Part shown: positions 23,867 to 32,983 of the stretch, one piece after another
Layout: each line of letters begins with the position of its first letter
Numbering within the stretch: the stretch's first letter is position 1
DNA from: Bacillota bacterium
GTDB lineage: Bacteria; Bacillota; Sulfobacillia; JACIYH01
Assembly: GCA_040757085.1 (NCBI GenBank)
Contig: JBFLXJ010000020.1
Location: forward strand, 1 to 43,950
Reading direction: 5' to 3'
DNA: 43,950 nucleotides
Notes under the pieces: generated by a model
What the model was told of the DNA's origin: nothing
Databases searched by the model: none
Seen by the model: only the letters and a program-made list of their open reading frames with translations
Made by a program: the position numbers and the translations under genes

Positions 23867-24088
23867 GTGCCCATTTACGAGTTCAAATGCAGCGCTTGTG
23901 GTCACAAGTTCGAAACCCTGTGCCGGGTGGGGGAAACGGAGGGCGGCCTGGAGTGCCCCCGGTGCGGGGCCAAGAGCCTGACCAGGCTGGTGTCTGCGTT
24001 CCGGGTGGGTGGGGGATCAGGCGGGGGTAATGGCTCCGGCAGCGGGTGCTCCGGGTGCTCATCCCGCTCGTGTTCCACATGCAGGTGA
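23867..24088 (+). CDS. FmdB-family zinc ribbon protein
   Basis: GTG 23867, seven bases behind AAAGGGGAG; 73 residues. VPIYEFKCSACGHKFE and LECPRCGAK give the paired CxxC knuckles of the FmdB/CxxC_CXXC_SSSS family. The C-terminus is a Gly/Ser-rich linker ending in CSGCSSRSCSTC, the Cys/Ser tail frequent in this family. The role is unclear; the name comes from a putative regulator of formamidase. It lies upstream of the ferredoxin-AOR genes. Confidence 0.82.
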   Translation: MPIYEFKCSACGHKFETLCRVGETEGGLECPRCGAKSLTRLVSAFRVGGGSGGGNGSGSGCSGCSSRSCSTCR

Positions 24089-24135
24089 GGCTCCCGAGGA
24101 CCGGGAAGGGGTTCGGGCGGGGCCTCGAAATCACG

Positions 24136-24170
24136 CCACCGGTGCGACCCGGTAATGATAGCACCGGTGG
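24136..24170. promoter_or_regulatory. 10-bp inverted repeat upstream of the ferredoxin-AOR operon
   Basis: CCACCGGTGC (24136-24145) and GCACCGGTGG (24161-24170) are exact inverted repeats separated by 15 bases, 19 bases before the ferredoxin start. Each arm itself contains the palindrome CACCGGTG. No T run follows, so an operator with two half-sites or a 5' leader hairpin is more likely than a terminator. Confidence 0.6.
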
Positions 24171-24188
24171 GGCCAGGGGGGGTATGGG

Positions 24189-24602
24189 GTGAAGATCGGG
24201 CTGAAGGAAGAGCGCTGTTCGGGATGTCTGGTATGCGAGATGGCGTGTTCGCTCAACCTGTTCGGAGAACTCAACCCCAAGAAGTCGGCCATCGTGATCA
24301 GGGGGCAGTTTCCCGAGCCGGGGCGCTACAGCGTCCTGGTTTGCGACCAGTGCGGCGAATGCGCCAAAGTGTGCCCGGTGGAATGCATCACCCTGGGGGA
24401 CAACGGCGCCTACCGGATTGACCGGGAGGCCTGCACCGGGTGTCTGGCTTGCGTGGAGGCATGTCCAACGGGGGCCATGCGCACCCACCCCGACGACGAC
24501 GTCCCCTTCAAGTGCACCCTTTGTGGCGACTGCATAAGGTTCTGCCCGCGGAGTGCGGTATACGACCTCGACGGTGAGATTGCCGAACGGAGGTGGTACT
24601 GA
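24189..24602 (+). CDS. 4Fe-4S ferredoxin-type electron transfer subunit of AOR
   Basis: 137 residues from GTG 24189. Four cysteine groups bind up to four [4Fe-4S] clusters: CSGCLVCEMAC near the start, CDQCGECAKVCP, CTGCLACVEACP and CTLCGDCIRFCP. The pattern is that of HycB/AorA-like ferredoxins encoded in front of tungsten aldehyde oxidoreductases. It would take electrons from the AOR catalytic subunit. The stop overlaps the ATG of the AOR gene (24602), so both are made together. Confidence 0.88.
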   Translation: MKIGLKEERCSGCLVCEMACSLNLFGELNPKKSAIVIRGQFPEPGRYSVLVCDQCGECAKVCPVECITLGDNGAYRIDREACTGCLACVEACPTGAMRTHPDDDVPFKCTLCGDCIRFCPRSAVYDLDGEIAERRWY

Positions 24603-26452
24603 TGCTGTACGGTTACGGCGGGCACGTCCTGCGGGTAGACCTTTCTTCCCGCTCGGTGACCAAAGAACCGCTATCGGAGAGCCTGGCCCGCGGCTGGCTA
24701 GGGGGACGGGGCTTCGTGTCCCGTACCCTCTGGGAAGAGCTACCACCAGGAACCGATCCCCTGGGGCCCGGCAACCTGGTCATCATGGCCTCCGGTCCCC
24801 TGGCGGGGTGCTTCCTGCCGGGCTCGGGCAAGATCCACTTCGGCACCAAATCTCCCGCCACGGGGGGATACGGAGACTCCAACATGGGGGGCCATCTGGC
24901 CGCCGAACTCAAGCATGCCGGCTACGACATGGTCATCTTCCGCGGCCAGGCCAGCTCGCCCGTCATGCTGGTGATCGATGACGACCGGGTGGAGATCCGG
25001 GATGCCTCCCGCTACTGGGGCATGGGATGCCTCAAGACCGAGGAGGCTCTGAAGAACGACCTGGGTGAGGATTTCCAGATCGCCACCATAGGACCGGCGG
25101 CGGAGAAGCTGGTACGCTACGCCTGCATAAGCCACGATTTCGGCCGCCAGGCGGGCCGCACCGGGGTGGGCACGGTCCTGGGGAGCAAGAAGGTCAAGGC
25201 CGTCGCGGTGCGGGGATCCCGGGCCATCCCCCTGGCTCGGCCCCGGCAGGCCTGGGAAAAGGGCAAGGAAATGTTCCAGGCCTGCTTCTCCAATCCCGGG
25301 TTGGCTCAGTGGACACCCCAGGGCACGGCCGGTGTCACCGATTGGGTCAACGAGGTAGGTGCATTTCCCACCCGCAACTTCTCCAGCTCGTACTTCGAGG
25401 CGTACAGGCAGATCAACGGGCAGGCCCTCCTCGACAGGCTGGTACGCACTCACAAGGGATGCCACGGATGCCCCACTCCCTGCGGCAAATACTCCTTCAC
25501 CCGGTCGCGGATGGGGGAGGCCTGGGTGGAGGGACCCGAGTACGAGACCATCGCCCTGGTGGGAGGGAACTGTGGCCTCGATAGCATCGAAGATATCGCT
25601 TATCTGAACCACGTGCTGGACGACCTGGGCATCGACACCATATCGGGCGGCGCCGTGATCGGGTTTGCCATCGAGTGTTATCAGAAGGGGATTCTTTCCC
25701 GCGAGGCGGTGGGGAGGGAGCTTTCCTTCGGTGATCCCGAGGCGGTCCTGTACCTGGCCCAAAAGATCGCGGCCCGCGACGGGATTGGGGACCTGCTCGC
25801 TGACGGGGTCAAGAGGGCAGCCGGGGAACTGGGTCCGGAGGCAGAGCGCATCGCTCCCCACGTAAAGGGGCTGGAACTGTCCGGATACGAGTCCCGGTAC
25901 GCGCCGGCCATGATGCTGGCCTACATGACCTGCGACATCGGTGCCCACCACAACCGGGCCTGGGCCATCACCTACGACGTACAGGTAGGGCAGGACAAGG
26001 TGGAAGGGAAGGCCCAGCGAGTGATCCAGTTGCAGCACATCCGGCCCCTGTTCGACGCCCTGGGTCTGTGCCGTCTGCAGTGGGTGGAGATTGGGTTTGA
26101 CCTCAAGCACTACGCCGAGGTGTTCCCCCTGGTCACAGGGTGGGACTACTCGTGGGATGACCTCCTGCGCATTTCCGAGAAGATCTGGAACCAGAACCGT
26201 TGCTTCAATGTCCGGGAGATCCCCGGATTTGGGCGCAGTTGGGATTACCCACCCTCCCGTGTCTGGGAGGAACCCGTCCCCACGGGGCCGGCGCAGGGCA
26301 AGTTTATCCCCCGCCAGCGGCTGGACGACCTGCTGGACGATTATTACCGGCTGCGGGGATGGTCGCCCGACGGGCTGCCTACCCGCAGGAAGCTACACGA
26401 ACTCGGGCTGGACGACGTGGCCAACACCCTGGCCGACAAGCTACCCGAGTAG
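24602..26452 (+). CDS. Aldehyde:ferredoxin oxidoreductase family tungstopterin enzyme
   Basis: 616 residues from ATG 24602, eight bases after GGAGG. The N-terminal domain shows the AOR hallmarks LGGRGFVSRTLWEE, MASGPLAGCFLPGSGK and SPATGGYGDSNMGGHLAAEL, which surround the bis-pterin. A [4Fe-4S] cluster is held by Cys287, Cys290 and Cys294 (CHGCPTPC) and Cys490 (LGLCR). The family oxidises aldehydes to acids, or reduces acids, with ferredoxin; related enzymes act on other substrates. The coupled ferredoxin and the MoaD-like gene just downstream fit a complete working set. Length is normal for the family. Confidence 0.92.
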   Translation: MLYGYGGHVLRVDLSSRSVTKEPLSESLARGWLGGRGFVSRTLWEELPPGTDPLGPGNLVIMASGPLAGCFLPGSGKIHFGTKSPATGGYGDSNMGGHLAAELKHAGYDMVIFRGQASSPVMLVIDDDRVEIRDASRYWGMGCLKTEEALKNDLGEDFQIATIGPAAEKLVRYACISHDFGRQAGRTGVGTVLGSKKVKAVAVRGSRAIPLARPRQAWEKGKEMFQACFSNPGLAQWTPQGTAGVTDWVNEVGAFPTRNFSSSYFEAYRQINGQALLDRLVRTHKGCHGCPTPCGKYSFTRSRMGEAWVEGPEYETIALVGGNCGLDSIEDIAYLNHVLDDLGIDTISGGAVIGFAIECYQKGILSREAVGRELSFGDPEAVLYLAQKIAARDGIGDLLADGVKRAAGELGPEAERIAPHVKGLELSGYESRYAPAMMLAYMTCDIGAHHNRAWAITYDVQVGQDKVEGKAQRVIQLQHIRPLFDALGLCRLQWVEIGFDLKHYAEVFPLVTGWDYSWDDLLRISEKIWNQNRCFNVREIPGFGRSWDYPPSRVWEEPVPTGPAQGKFIPRQRLDDLLDDYYRLRGWSPDGLPTRRKLHELGLDDVANTLADKLPE

Positions 26453-26486
26453 TCTGCCCGGCGTTCGGGCGGCACACCAGGTTGGG

Positions 26487-26516
26487 AAGGGCGCTGCTCG
26501 CGGGCAGCGCCCTTTT
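26487..26516 (+). terminator. Rho-independent terminator/attenuator between AOR and MoaD-like genes
   Basis: AAGGGCGCTGC (26487-26497) pairs with GCAGCGCCCTT (26504-26514) around a 6-base loop, followed by TT and AT so that the run reads TTTTAT. It begins 34 bases after the AOR stop and ends only about 10 bases before the MoaD-like start, so it must also influence that gene. Confidence 0.78.
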
Positions 26517-26525
26517 ATGGTGGTG

Positions 26526-26762
26526 ATGATGGTGGTACGTATCCTGGTGCATGGACATGTAGCCGAGTTCTTTCCGGGTGGCCAGCACGAACACAGGCTT
26601 AGCCTCTCGGAACCCATGTCGGTGACCAGGGTCATCGAGAGCCTGGGAGTCAACCCGAAGCTCATCATGAAGGTCTTCCTGAACGGCAAACCCGCCAGTA
26701 AGGAGGACCTCGTCCACGACAGCGACGAGCTACTCCTCATCGCTCCTGCCTCGGGCGGCTGA
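26526..26762 (+). CDS. MoaD/ThiS-like sulfur carrier protein
   Basis: 78 residues from ATG 26526 (ATGs at 26517 and 26529 are equally possible). The beta-grasp pattern (VRILVHGHVAEFFPGG, VTRVIESLGV, LIMKVFLNGKPA) ends in PASGG, the C-terminal diglycine that is thiocarboxylated. MoaD proteins feed sulfur into molybdopterin, needed by AOR. No Shine-Dalgarno sequence is visible, and the terminator hairpin lies right in front of the start. Confidence 0.8.
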   Translation: MMVVRILVHGHVAEFFPGGQHEHRLSLSEPMSVTRVIESLGVNPKLIMKVFLNGKPASKEDLVHDSDELLLIAPASGG

Positions 26763-26835
26763 CGCATGAGGACGGGGGGCATGCGGATAAGCTTCCCATA
26801 GTCAACGCCGGCCTGATTGGGGAGGGGTAGGTGGG

Positions 26836-28044
26836 ATGGCGCTGCACGTGGCCATGGTCACCTCGTGGGCACCGCGCTGGTGCGGTATCGCCATCTACTC
26901 GGCCGAGTTGTGCGCCGCCCTGGAAGAGGCGGGCATGCGCGTTTCCGTGGTCGCCCACACCGATGCCGCCGTCCGGGGCGTCCGGGCGGTCATAGACCAG
27001 GCCGACCCCGCCTGGCCCGAGAAGCTGGAGGAAGCGGTAGAGGAACTCGACGCCGAAGTGATCCACATCCAGCATGAGTTCGGCCTGTTCGCCACCCCCC
27101 TTCCCACGGGCGAGTTCAGCTTTGCTCCCGAGGATGCCTTCCGGCTGGCTGTCCCCCTGTTCCGGTGGCAGGTGAGACGCCGCCCGGTGGTGGTCACCTA
27201 CCACTCGGTATTCACGCATCTCACCCACGCGGAGGCGCTTTACTACGATCACATGATGGCCCTGGCCACGGCCAACATCGTCCACGAGCCCATCCAGAAG
27301 ACCCACCTTCCCTACAACCTGGGACGGGTGCCTGCCAACGTGTTCGTGTGCCCTCACGGGGCAGGGAGAGAGCGACCACCCGCTTCCGCCCGGCAAGAGG
27401 TGAGGGACGAACTGGGACTGGGAGATGCCGTGGTGGTGGGCATGATGGGGTGGTTCGAGCCCAACAAGGGATTCGACCGCGTGCTGCGCATGTGGCCCCG
27501 CGTCAAGAAAGCCTGCCCGGAGGCAGTGCTGGTGCTAGCAGGGGAAGCACGTCCGGGCAGCCCCACCGGTCCCCGCGCGCGGGAAGAATACCTCGCCCTG
27601 GCCCGGCACTCTCCCGCTGCGGATTCCATCCGCGTGGTGCTGGGCACCTTCTCCCCGGATCGTTACCTGGCTATCCTCTCCGCGTTCGACCTGATGGTCC
27701 TGCCCTATACATACGCTACCCAGTCGGGCAACCTGGCTCACGCCTATCAGGTGGGTCTTCCCGTGGTAGTGGCGGCCCTGGAGGGCCTCAAGTCCTCGGT
27801 GGAAGCCAGCCGGGCGGGATTGCTGGTGCGCGACGACGAGGAGCTAGAGCAGGCCGTAATGCGCCTGGTGCGCGATAGGAGCCTCCGGCGTCAGCTCGCA
27901 CGGTCCGCCCGGAACTACGTGGCGCGGGTCACCGCCTGGGACCGGGTGGCCCGCCGTCATCTCGAAATCTACCGCTGGGCCCGACGCCGCGTGACGGACC
28001 CCACACGCTACGCTCACTATGCCAGACGGGAGGTGCATGTGTGA
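26836..28044 (+). CDS. Glycosyltransferase family 4 (GT-B fold)
   Basis: 402 residues from ATG 26836, behind GGGAGGGG. The N-terminal domain starts AMVTSWAPRWCGIAIYSAEL with the GT-B acceptor-side loop, then VIHIQHEFGLF and the motif VTYHSVFTH. The C-terminal Rossmann domain reads VVVGMMGWFEPNKGFDRVL, LVLAGEARPGS and the sugar-nucleotide site region VVAALEGLKSSVEASRAGLLV. It resembles mannosyltransferase-type GT4 enzymes; donor and acceptor cannot be told. The next gene overlaps by 4 bases, so the two products may act in one pathway. Confidence 0.86.
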   Translation: MALHVAMVTSWAPRWCGIAIYSAELCAALEEAGMRVSVVAHTDAAVRGVRAVIDQADPAWPEKLEEAVEELDAEVIHIQHEFGLFATPLPTGEFSFAPEDAFRLAVPLFRWQVRRRPVVVTYHSVFTHLTHAEALYYDHMMALATANIVHEPIQKTHLPYNLGRVPANVFVCPHGAGRERPPASARQEVRDELGLGDAVVVGMMGWFEPNKGFDRVLRMWPRVKKACPEAVLVLAGEARPGSPTGPRAREEYLALARHSPAADSIRVVLGTFSPDRYLAILSAFDLMVLPYTYATQSGNLAHAYQVGLPVVVAALEGLKSSVEASRAGLLVRDDEELEQAVMRLVRDRSLRRQLARSARNYVARVTAWDRVARRHLEIYRWARRRVTDPTRYAHYARREVHV

Positions 28045-29276
28045 GCGCACCTGTCCGTGCACCGGTCCGGCTGGGTGTGGTGGGGTGCGGGGCTTTTGGC
28101 CGGTTCGCCCTGCAGGCGGTTGCCGGCTCACCCCTGGTGACCCTGGTAGCCCTGGCCGACCCCCGCGAGGAGTGCCGCCTGGAAGCAGCCCGCGTCTGGC
28201 ACCAGGCCGTCTCAACGCCCGATCTCGGGAATGATGCCCCTACCTCCCGCACGAACGACCCTGTAAGCCCCCAGCAACGAGCAGACGTGCGCCTGTATGA
28301 GGAGGGGGCAAAGGTTTGCCAGGATCCCGGGGTGGACTTGGTCTGGATCCTGGCGCCCCCTTACCTTCACTATCCCCTGGCAAGGGTGGCGCTTGAGCAC
28401 CGCAAGGGGGTCTTCCTTGAAAAGCCGGGAGCCATCCGCCCCGGGGAAATGGAAGAGCTGGGTGCGCTGGCGGAGAGTAGCGGAGCTCCTGCTTCCGTGG
28501 ATTTCGTCCTGCGCCGTACGCCTCTGGCAACATTGGTTTCCCGCATCGTGAACAGCGGGGTCGTGGGTCCCGCCGAGCGGGTGGTTCTGGAGAATGTGGC
28601 CCACGACGAGCGGCTTCCCGAGGGGCACTGGTTCTGGAACCCGGTCCTGTCCGGCGGCATCTTCGTGGAACACGGCGTCCACTTTTTCGATCTGGCCAAC
28701 TGGTGGTTTGGCGTAGGGGAGGTGAAAGGAGCCCTCGGCCTCCGCCGCACCAGGTGGAAGGACGCTCCTGTAGACCGGGTGCTGTGCACCTGCCTGCACG
28801 GGGCTTCTGCCTCGCCCGTGCTGGCCACCTACTACCACTCATTTACCACCGTGGAGAGGTTCGAGCGCGCTTCCTGGCACCTGGTACTGCACCGGGGCTT
28901 CCTGGACGTGGAGGGGTGGATCCCGACCGCAATCCGGGGGGAGGTCCTCGTCACCGACCAGGAGGCTCAATGGCTAAAGTGGCGGTTGGGGTGTGCCCTG
29001 GACGCCCTCGACCAGCCGCAACCCGACCGGGACCCGGCCTGGGGAGGCCAAGACGCTCCGGAAGGCACGGGTGGCAGGCCCCTGCGCTACCGGGCCCGCC
29101 TGCTCGTGGAGAACCCTGACCGGACTGCCGTGTACCGGCAAGCCATCCGGGCCGGGTTGGAGGACGTGGCCGCCTGCCTGATCGAATCCGGACGGCAGCC
29201 CGCGGTGACTCTGGAAGATGCCCGCCGTGCCCTGGAAATGGCTTACGCAGCTACCCGATCGGCAGAATCTGCTTGA
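28041..29276 (+). CDS. Gfo/Idh/MocA family oxidoreductase
   Basis: 411 residues from GTG 28041, overlapping the glycosyltransferase stop (GTGA). The NAD(P)-binding loop is LGVVGCGAFGRFALQAV; LVWILAPPYLHYPLA and the EKPGAI motif with the conserved Lys (GVFLEKPG) are classical for this family. The C-terminal alpha/beta domain has the FVEHGVHFFDLANW segment with the catalytic His. The enzymes oxidise or reduce a sugar hydroxyl. Paired with a glycosyltransferase it may make or alter a sugar in a surface polysaccharide. An insertion of about 50 residues after LADPREECRLE (to ADVRLYEEGA) is longer than usual. Confidence 0.86.
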   Translation: MSAPVRAPVRLGVVGCGAFGRFALQAVAGSPLVTLVALADPREECRLEAARVWHQAVSTPDLGNDAPTSRTNDPVSPQQRADVRLYEEGAKVCQDPGVDLVWILAPPYLHYPLARVALEHRKGVFLEKPGAIRPGEMEELGALAESSGAPASVDFVLRRTPLATLVSRIVNSGVVGPAERVVLENVAHDERLPEGHWFWNPVLSGGIFVEHGVHFFDLANWWFGVGEVKGALGLRRTRWKDAPVDRVLCTCLHGASASPVLATYYHSFTTVERFERASWHLVLHRGFLDVEGWIPTAIRGEVLVTDQEAQWLKWRLGCALDALDQPQPDRDPAWGGQDAPEGTGGRPLRYRARLLVENPDRTAVYRQAIRAGLEDVAACLIESGRQPAVTLEDARRALEMAYAATRSAESA

Positions 29277-29887
29277 GCGCTGCCGCACGCCTGTTCGCTG
29301 CTGCCAGTGGAGAGGTTGCGCCTGTTGCAGTGCGGGTGGGCTGGCCCCTACAACACCGCCGGGCAATGAGAATCAATGATCGCTGTCCTGGAGAAGTGCG
29401 TACGCCGCGGTGCGCTCTACTGCAGCCCGCGTCCGTGTTTTGCACGATCTCTGTTCTCAGAGTGGACGGCAGCCTGTAGACACCATTGACGGGCGCATCG
29501 GGGCCCCAATCTACGAACCTCTCTTAGGCCAGGCGGCACCGGGCCGGGAACCGCTGGCTCGGCAGCGGGCGCGCCCGTGTTCCCTTGTGGTCGCCACCCG
29601 GACGGCAGAAACAGGCTACCGGGTGCCTGCAGTCCCTGCGCAGTCTTGCTATTTACATAATGTATATTATCGGACGTCACAATCGTGCAGCACCGAACCA
29701 AGCCACCGTGCAGCTGGCCCGGACCGCAGACACCCTACACCGGTATCAGGACTCCGTGGACCCTCACGGACGAGGAAACTTGGCGTATCACCCACCGCGT
29801 CAACCGGCATCCCTTCATGGCCGCCGGGGGCGTAACGCGCCGCTGTTCCGGCCCCTGCACCTTATCGTTACCGCACTCGCCCGGGGG
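29277..29887. other. Intergenic region between convergent genes
   Basis: About 600 bases without a recognisable gene. The only unusual item is an AT-rich island at 29647-29674 containing ATAATGTATATTAT, an imperfect palindrome in otherwise GC-rich DNA. On the minus strand TTGTGA and TATGTA sit 17 bases apart there, like a sigma-A promoter, but no gene follows. No clear terminator was seen on either side. Confidence 0.4.
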
Positions 29888-32296
29888 TCAGCGCACGCTG
29901 CTGGCCGGCCTGAGTATGGTCTTGTTTCGGGCAAAGCGGGCCCGGATTTCCTTCTCGTCGAACCACATCGTCTTGTAGCGTCCGGTGAGCCACAGCTCCA
30001 TCTGGTCCTGATAGTGGGGACTGGCGGGCTGTCCGGAGACGCCTATGGCCAGCACGTCGCGCCCGTGGTCTAGGTCACCCAGGTCCACGGCGTAGCGCCA
30101 GGGAGCAGCTACGTTCACGGCGAAGGGATCGGTCAGGCTGTAGGAGGCGGCCCCAGCCGTGATCTTGCTGCCTCCGTACGGGAAGGGCCCGCGATTGAAG
30201 AGCCGGTCAAGCGGTTTGACCTTGCCCAGGGGGTGGGCGAAGGTGATGGCGTGGAGGCGCCCCCACTCCCACTTATCCGGGTCCTTCCCGAGCTTGCCGG
30301 CCAGTTCGGTCACCGTATCGCGAAAGGCCAGGCGGATGATCTCGTCCCTGGTCTCCTTCTCGGGGGTGGTCACGTCGTCAAACCAGGGCGAATCCCTCCG
30401 CAGCAAGGTATCGAAAACATTCATGGCGGAGCCATGTTGCAGGAAGCGGGGGTAGAGTTCTCCCAGCTCGTCGTGGAAGGTGCGCCAGAGCATTTTCAGA
30501 TAGAGGGTGTGAAAGATAGCCGGTCCGGCTGCACCGGGTACATCGCGAGGATCAGCGGACCAGCGGGCCAGCACCTGCCGGGCCCGGTTTTCCTCGGGGG
30601 ACCATTGCCCCCCTTCCAGAGCCCGCCCAATAATTGGATAAAGGATGGCCGCCTGGAGGTTCTTCCAGTCGGTCTGAATCTTTTCCATATCGGCCAGAGT
30701 CAGCCCCTTCTTGCCCTCGAGCTCCTGCCGGATGCTCATGGCGCGATAGGGAAGGGCCCACTGATGGCTGAGGAAATACGGGTAGTCGTCGCCAACCACC
30801 CTGTTGTTGGCGGTGACGATGAATCCCTCCGGCGGATTCAGCACCTGGGGCACCTCGTCCCACGGTATCCAACCCTTCCATTCATATTCGTCCGTCCATC
30901 CGGGCACCGGTAGCAGCCCCTCGCCCTTGTTGCGGACGGGAAAGAGACCGTTGGCCCGGTAGGCGATGGTGCCGTCGATATCGGCAAAGACGAAGTTCTG
31001 GGCGGGAGCCATGAAGTGTTCCAGAGCCTTTTTGAAGTCATCCCAGTTCCGGGCACGCATGAAGCCCAGCACGGCTTCGAACTCCCCGGTATGTTCGTAA
31101 GCCGTCCAGCGCAGGCTGAGCGGCTGGGTTACACCCGTGACCACGTCCGAGATGACGGGACCGTGCCGGGTGATGACCACCTCTTTGACCACCGGTTCTT
31201 TCTGTCCCTTGACACGAATCTCTTCCCTTATGACCCTCGCGTTTTCCCACCGGCCGTTGTATTCGAATTGATAGGGGTTCGCCGGATTGGGCCTTTCCAC
31301 GTACAGATCCTGAACGTCGGGGCCAACGTTGGTGACCCCCCAGGCGACCCGTTCGTTGTGACCGACGATGACCCCCGGCACTCCGGGAAACATGACGCCC
31401 GTGACATTCAGGCGTCCGGGCACTACCAGGTGGTTCTGATACCAGATGGACGGCGCTCCCATTGCCAGGTGCATGTCGTTGGCCAGCATGGGGCGGCCGG
31501 AAGCGGTCATCTGCCCCCCAACCACCCAGTTGTTACTGCCGAGGTCTTCCCCCGATATGCCCAGAACGCGGCCCTGGTCCGCCAGTTCCAGGAGCTGCAC
31601 CAGGGCCCACCACGGGCCTGCAACCGGCGTACCGGCGCTCTGGATGATGGTCAGGTCCTCGGGGGAAGCTGCGGGAAAAAGGGTGCGTGCCCTTTCGGGC
31701 CCCACTTTGTCTACCAGGGCCAACAGGAAGAGTTCGGTCTGCATGTTGCCGCCCAGTTCCCAGGCCATGTACTTACCAATGGCCAGGGAGTCGGCCACCG
31801 TCCAGGGGTCGGGCCGGTAACCGAGGATGGTGAACTCAATGGGCAAATTGCGCCTGTGCCCGGCGATGTAATCGTTTATCCCGCGCGCAAACGCCTCCAG
31901 GGCCTGCCTGGCTTCGGGAGTCAGGAATGCCTCGGACTCTCGGGCCGTCCTCATGAAGCCGATGGTTCGCAGGAACTGGTCGGCGGCCACGAAATCCGGG
32001 CCAAAGATCTCGGCCAGCCGGCCGCTCACGGCGCGTCTGGTCAGGTCCATTTGCCAGAGGCGGTCCTGGGCCATGACGTAACCCTGGGCGTAAAAGAGAT
32101 CTTCCTCGGTTTGGGCGAATATGTGGGGGATGCCGTAGTCGTCACGGTAAATCTCCACCACTGCATGGACACCGGCAGTTCGTTCACTGGCCAGAGCGGG
32201 AACACCCCGCCGGTACACCCACCAGGCGCCGGTACCAGCAGCCACCAGGGCCAGGACCAGGAACAGCACCAGGGCCAGCACGATCTTGCGCCGCAT
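29888..32296 (-). CDS. Penicillin acylase family protein (Ntn hydrolase)
   Basis: 802 residues from ATG 32296 (GTG 32299 also possible), behind AGGAGGGGG. An N-terminal membrane segment (about residues 5-26) suggests an exported, anchored enzyme. VEIYRDDYGIPHIFAQTEED begins the alpha chain. The autoprocessing site is GEDLG/SNNW with Ser254 as the new N-terminal nucleophile, followed by LANDMHLAMGAPSIWYQ. The late Asn-containing segment (VTANNRVVGDDYPYF) completes the catalytic site. Natural substrates are probably N-acyl amides such as acyl-homoserine lactones or peptides; antibiotic cleavage is not implied. Single gene, divergent to nothing obvious. Confidence 0.9.
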   Translation of the reverse strand: MRRKIVLALVLFLVLALVAAGTGAWWVYRRGVPALASERTAGVHAVVEIYRDDYGIPHIFAQTEEDLFYAQGYVMAQDRLWQMDLTRRAVSGRLAEIFGPDFVAADQFLRTIGFMRTARESEAFLTPEARQALEAFARGINDYIAGHRRNLPIEFTILGYRPDPWTVADSLAIGKYMAWELGGNMQTELFLLALVDKVGPERARTLFPAASPEDLTIIQSAGTPVAGPWWALVQLLELADQGRVLGISGEDLGSNNWVVGGQMTASGRPMLANDMHLAMGAPSIWYQNHLVVPGRLNVTGVMFPGVPGVIVGHNERVAWGVTNVGPDVQDLYVERPNPANPYQFEYNGRWENARVIREEIRVKGQKEPVVKEVVITRHGPVISDVVTGVTQPLSLRWTAYEHTGEFEAVLGFMRARNWDDFKKALEHFMAPAQNFVFADIDGTIAYRANGLFPVRNKGEGLLPVPGWTDEYEWKGWIPWDEVPQVLNPPEGFIVTANNRVVGDDYPYFLSHQWALPYRAMSIRQELEGKKGLTLADMEKIQTDWKNLQAAILYPIIGRALEGGQWSPEENRARQVLARWSADPRDVPGAAGPAIFHTLYLKMLWRTFHDELGELYPRFLQHGSAMNVFDTLLRRDSPWFDDVTTPEKETRDEIIRLAFRDTVTELAGKLGKDPDKWEWGRLHAITFAHPLGKVKPLDRLFNRGPFPYGGSKITAGAASYSLTDPFAVNVAAPWRYAVDLGDLDHGRDVLAIGVSGQPASPHYQDQMELWLTGRYKTMWFDEKEIRARFARNKTILRPASSVR

Positions 32297-32983
32297 CACT
32301 ACCCCCTCCTAAGTTAGGCTTCAAACGAGGGGATTCAATTTCGGCTCTGGGGTGGTGATCCAGGGAAAAGAAAGCGATGCTGCACTGCAAGTGAAGTTGC
32401 AGCACAGTGATGTACCAGAATACAGACTACCGCCCTGACAGGCAGCTCTCCAGCTCTTACCTGGGGAGGCGTAACTACCCTTGTGCGTCGATCACCGAGC
32501 GCATCAGGGACGGCAAGTAACCCATGCCGAGTTCGAGATCCCCAACTCTCCCGAGGATTGCGCTAAGTTGCTCAAAAAGCAGCTGAAATGTGGAACCGGA
32601 CAAAAAGCAGGTCCTCTTCGCGCGAGGCTCACGACGGCCCCTTTCCGGCACGCCGGCTACGCCATCTTCCTTCAAACCCCAGGGCCATCAGACGACAAGA
32701 GAGGTTCCGCCTGCCCCCCACCAAGACAGACTCCACCGACGCTCGCATCCGCGCTCACTCCACCGCACCGACCGGCAGGCATTCCTGCCACTGAAACACC
32801 ACGATGAAGAGACAACCCTCTCGTCACGGATGGTCGCCTGGCCGCGAACGTCAGTTACCGATTGGCATGGCGTGCCTGGGTTCCCGACCCATCGGGTCTG
32901 ATTCCACCGGCTGGGATTTTAGCACGCCGCCCCGGACTCCGCAAGGCCCTCCCCCACCCGTGTGCTGTTAGAGGAGACACTTT
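32297..32983. other. Intergenic stretch upstream of the penicillin-acylase-type gene
   Basis: About 690 bases with only short frames of no recognisable family. AGGAGGGGG for the minus-strand gene lies at 32300-32312. A frame reading ...TFQLLFEQLSAILGRVGDLEL on the minus strand (32475-32675) has some helical character but no known match. The promoter of the acylase gene should lie here, but I cannot point to it. Confidence 0.4.

Noticed and set aside
29910-32317. Plus-strand frames of up to 433 codons opposite the penicillin-acylase gene
   Set aside because: The minus-strand frame has the complete Ntn-hydrolase motif set; the opposite frames are His/Gly/Pro-rich shadows.
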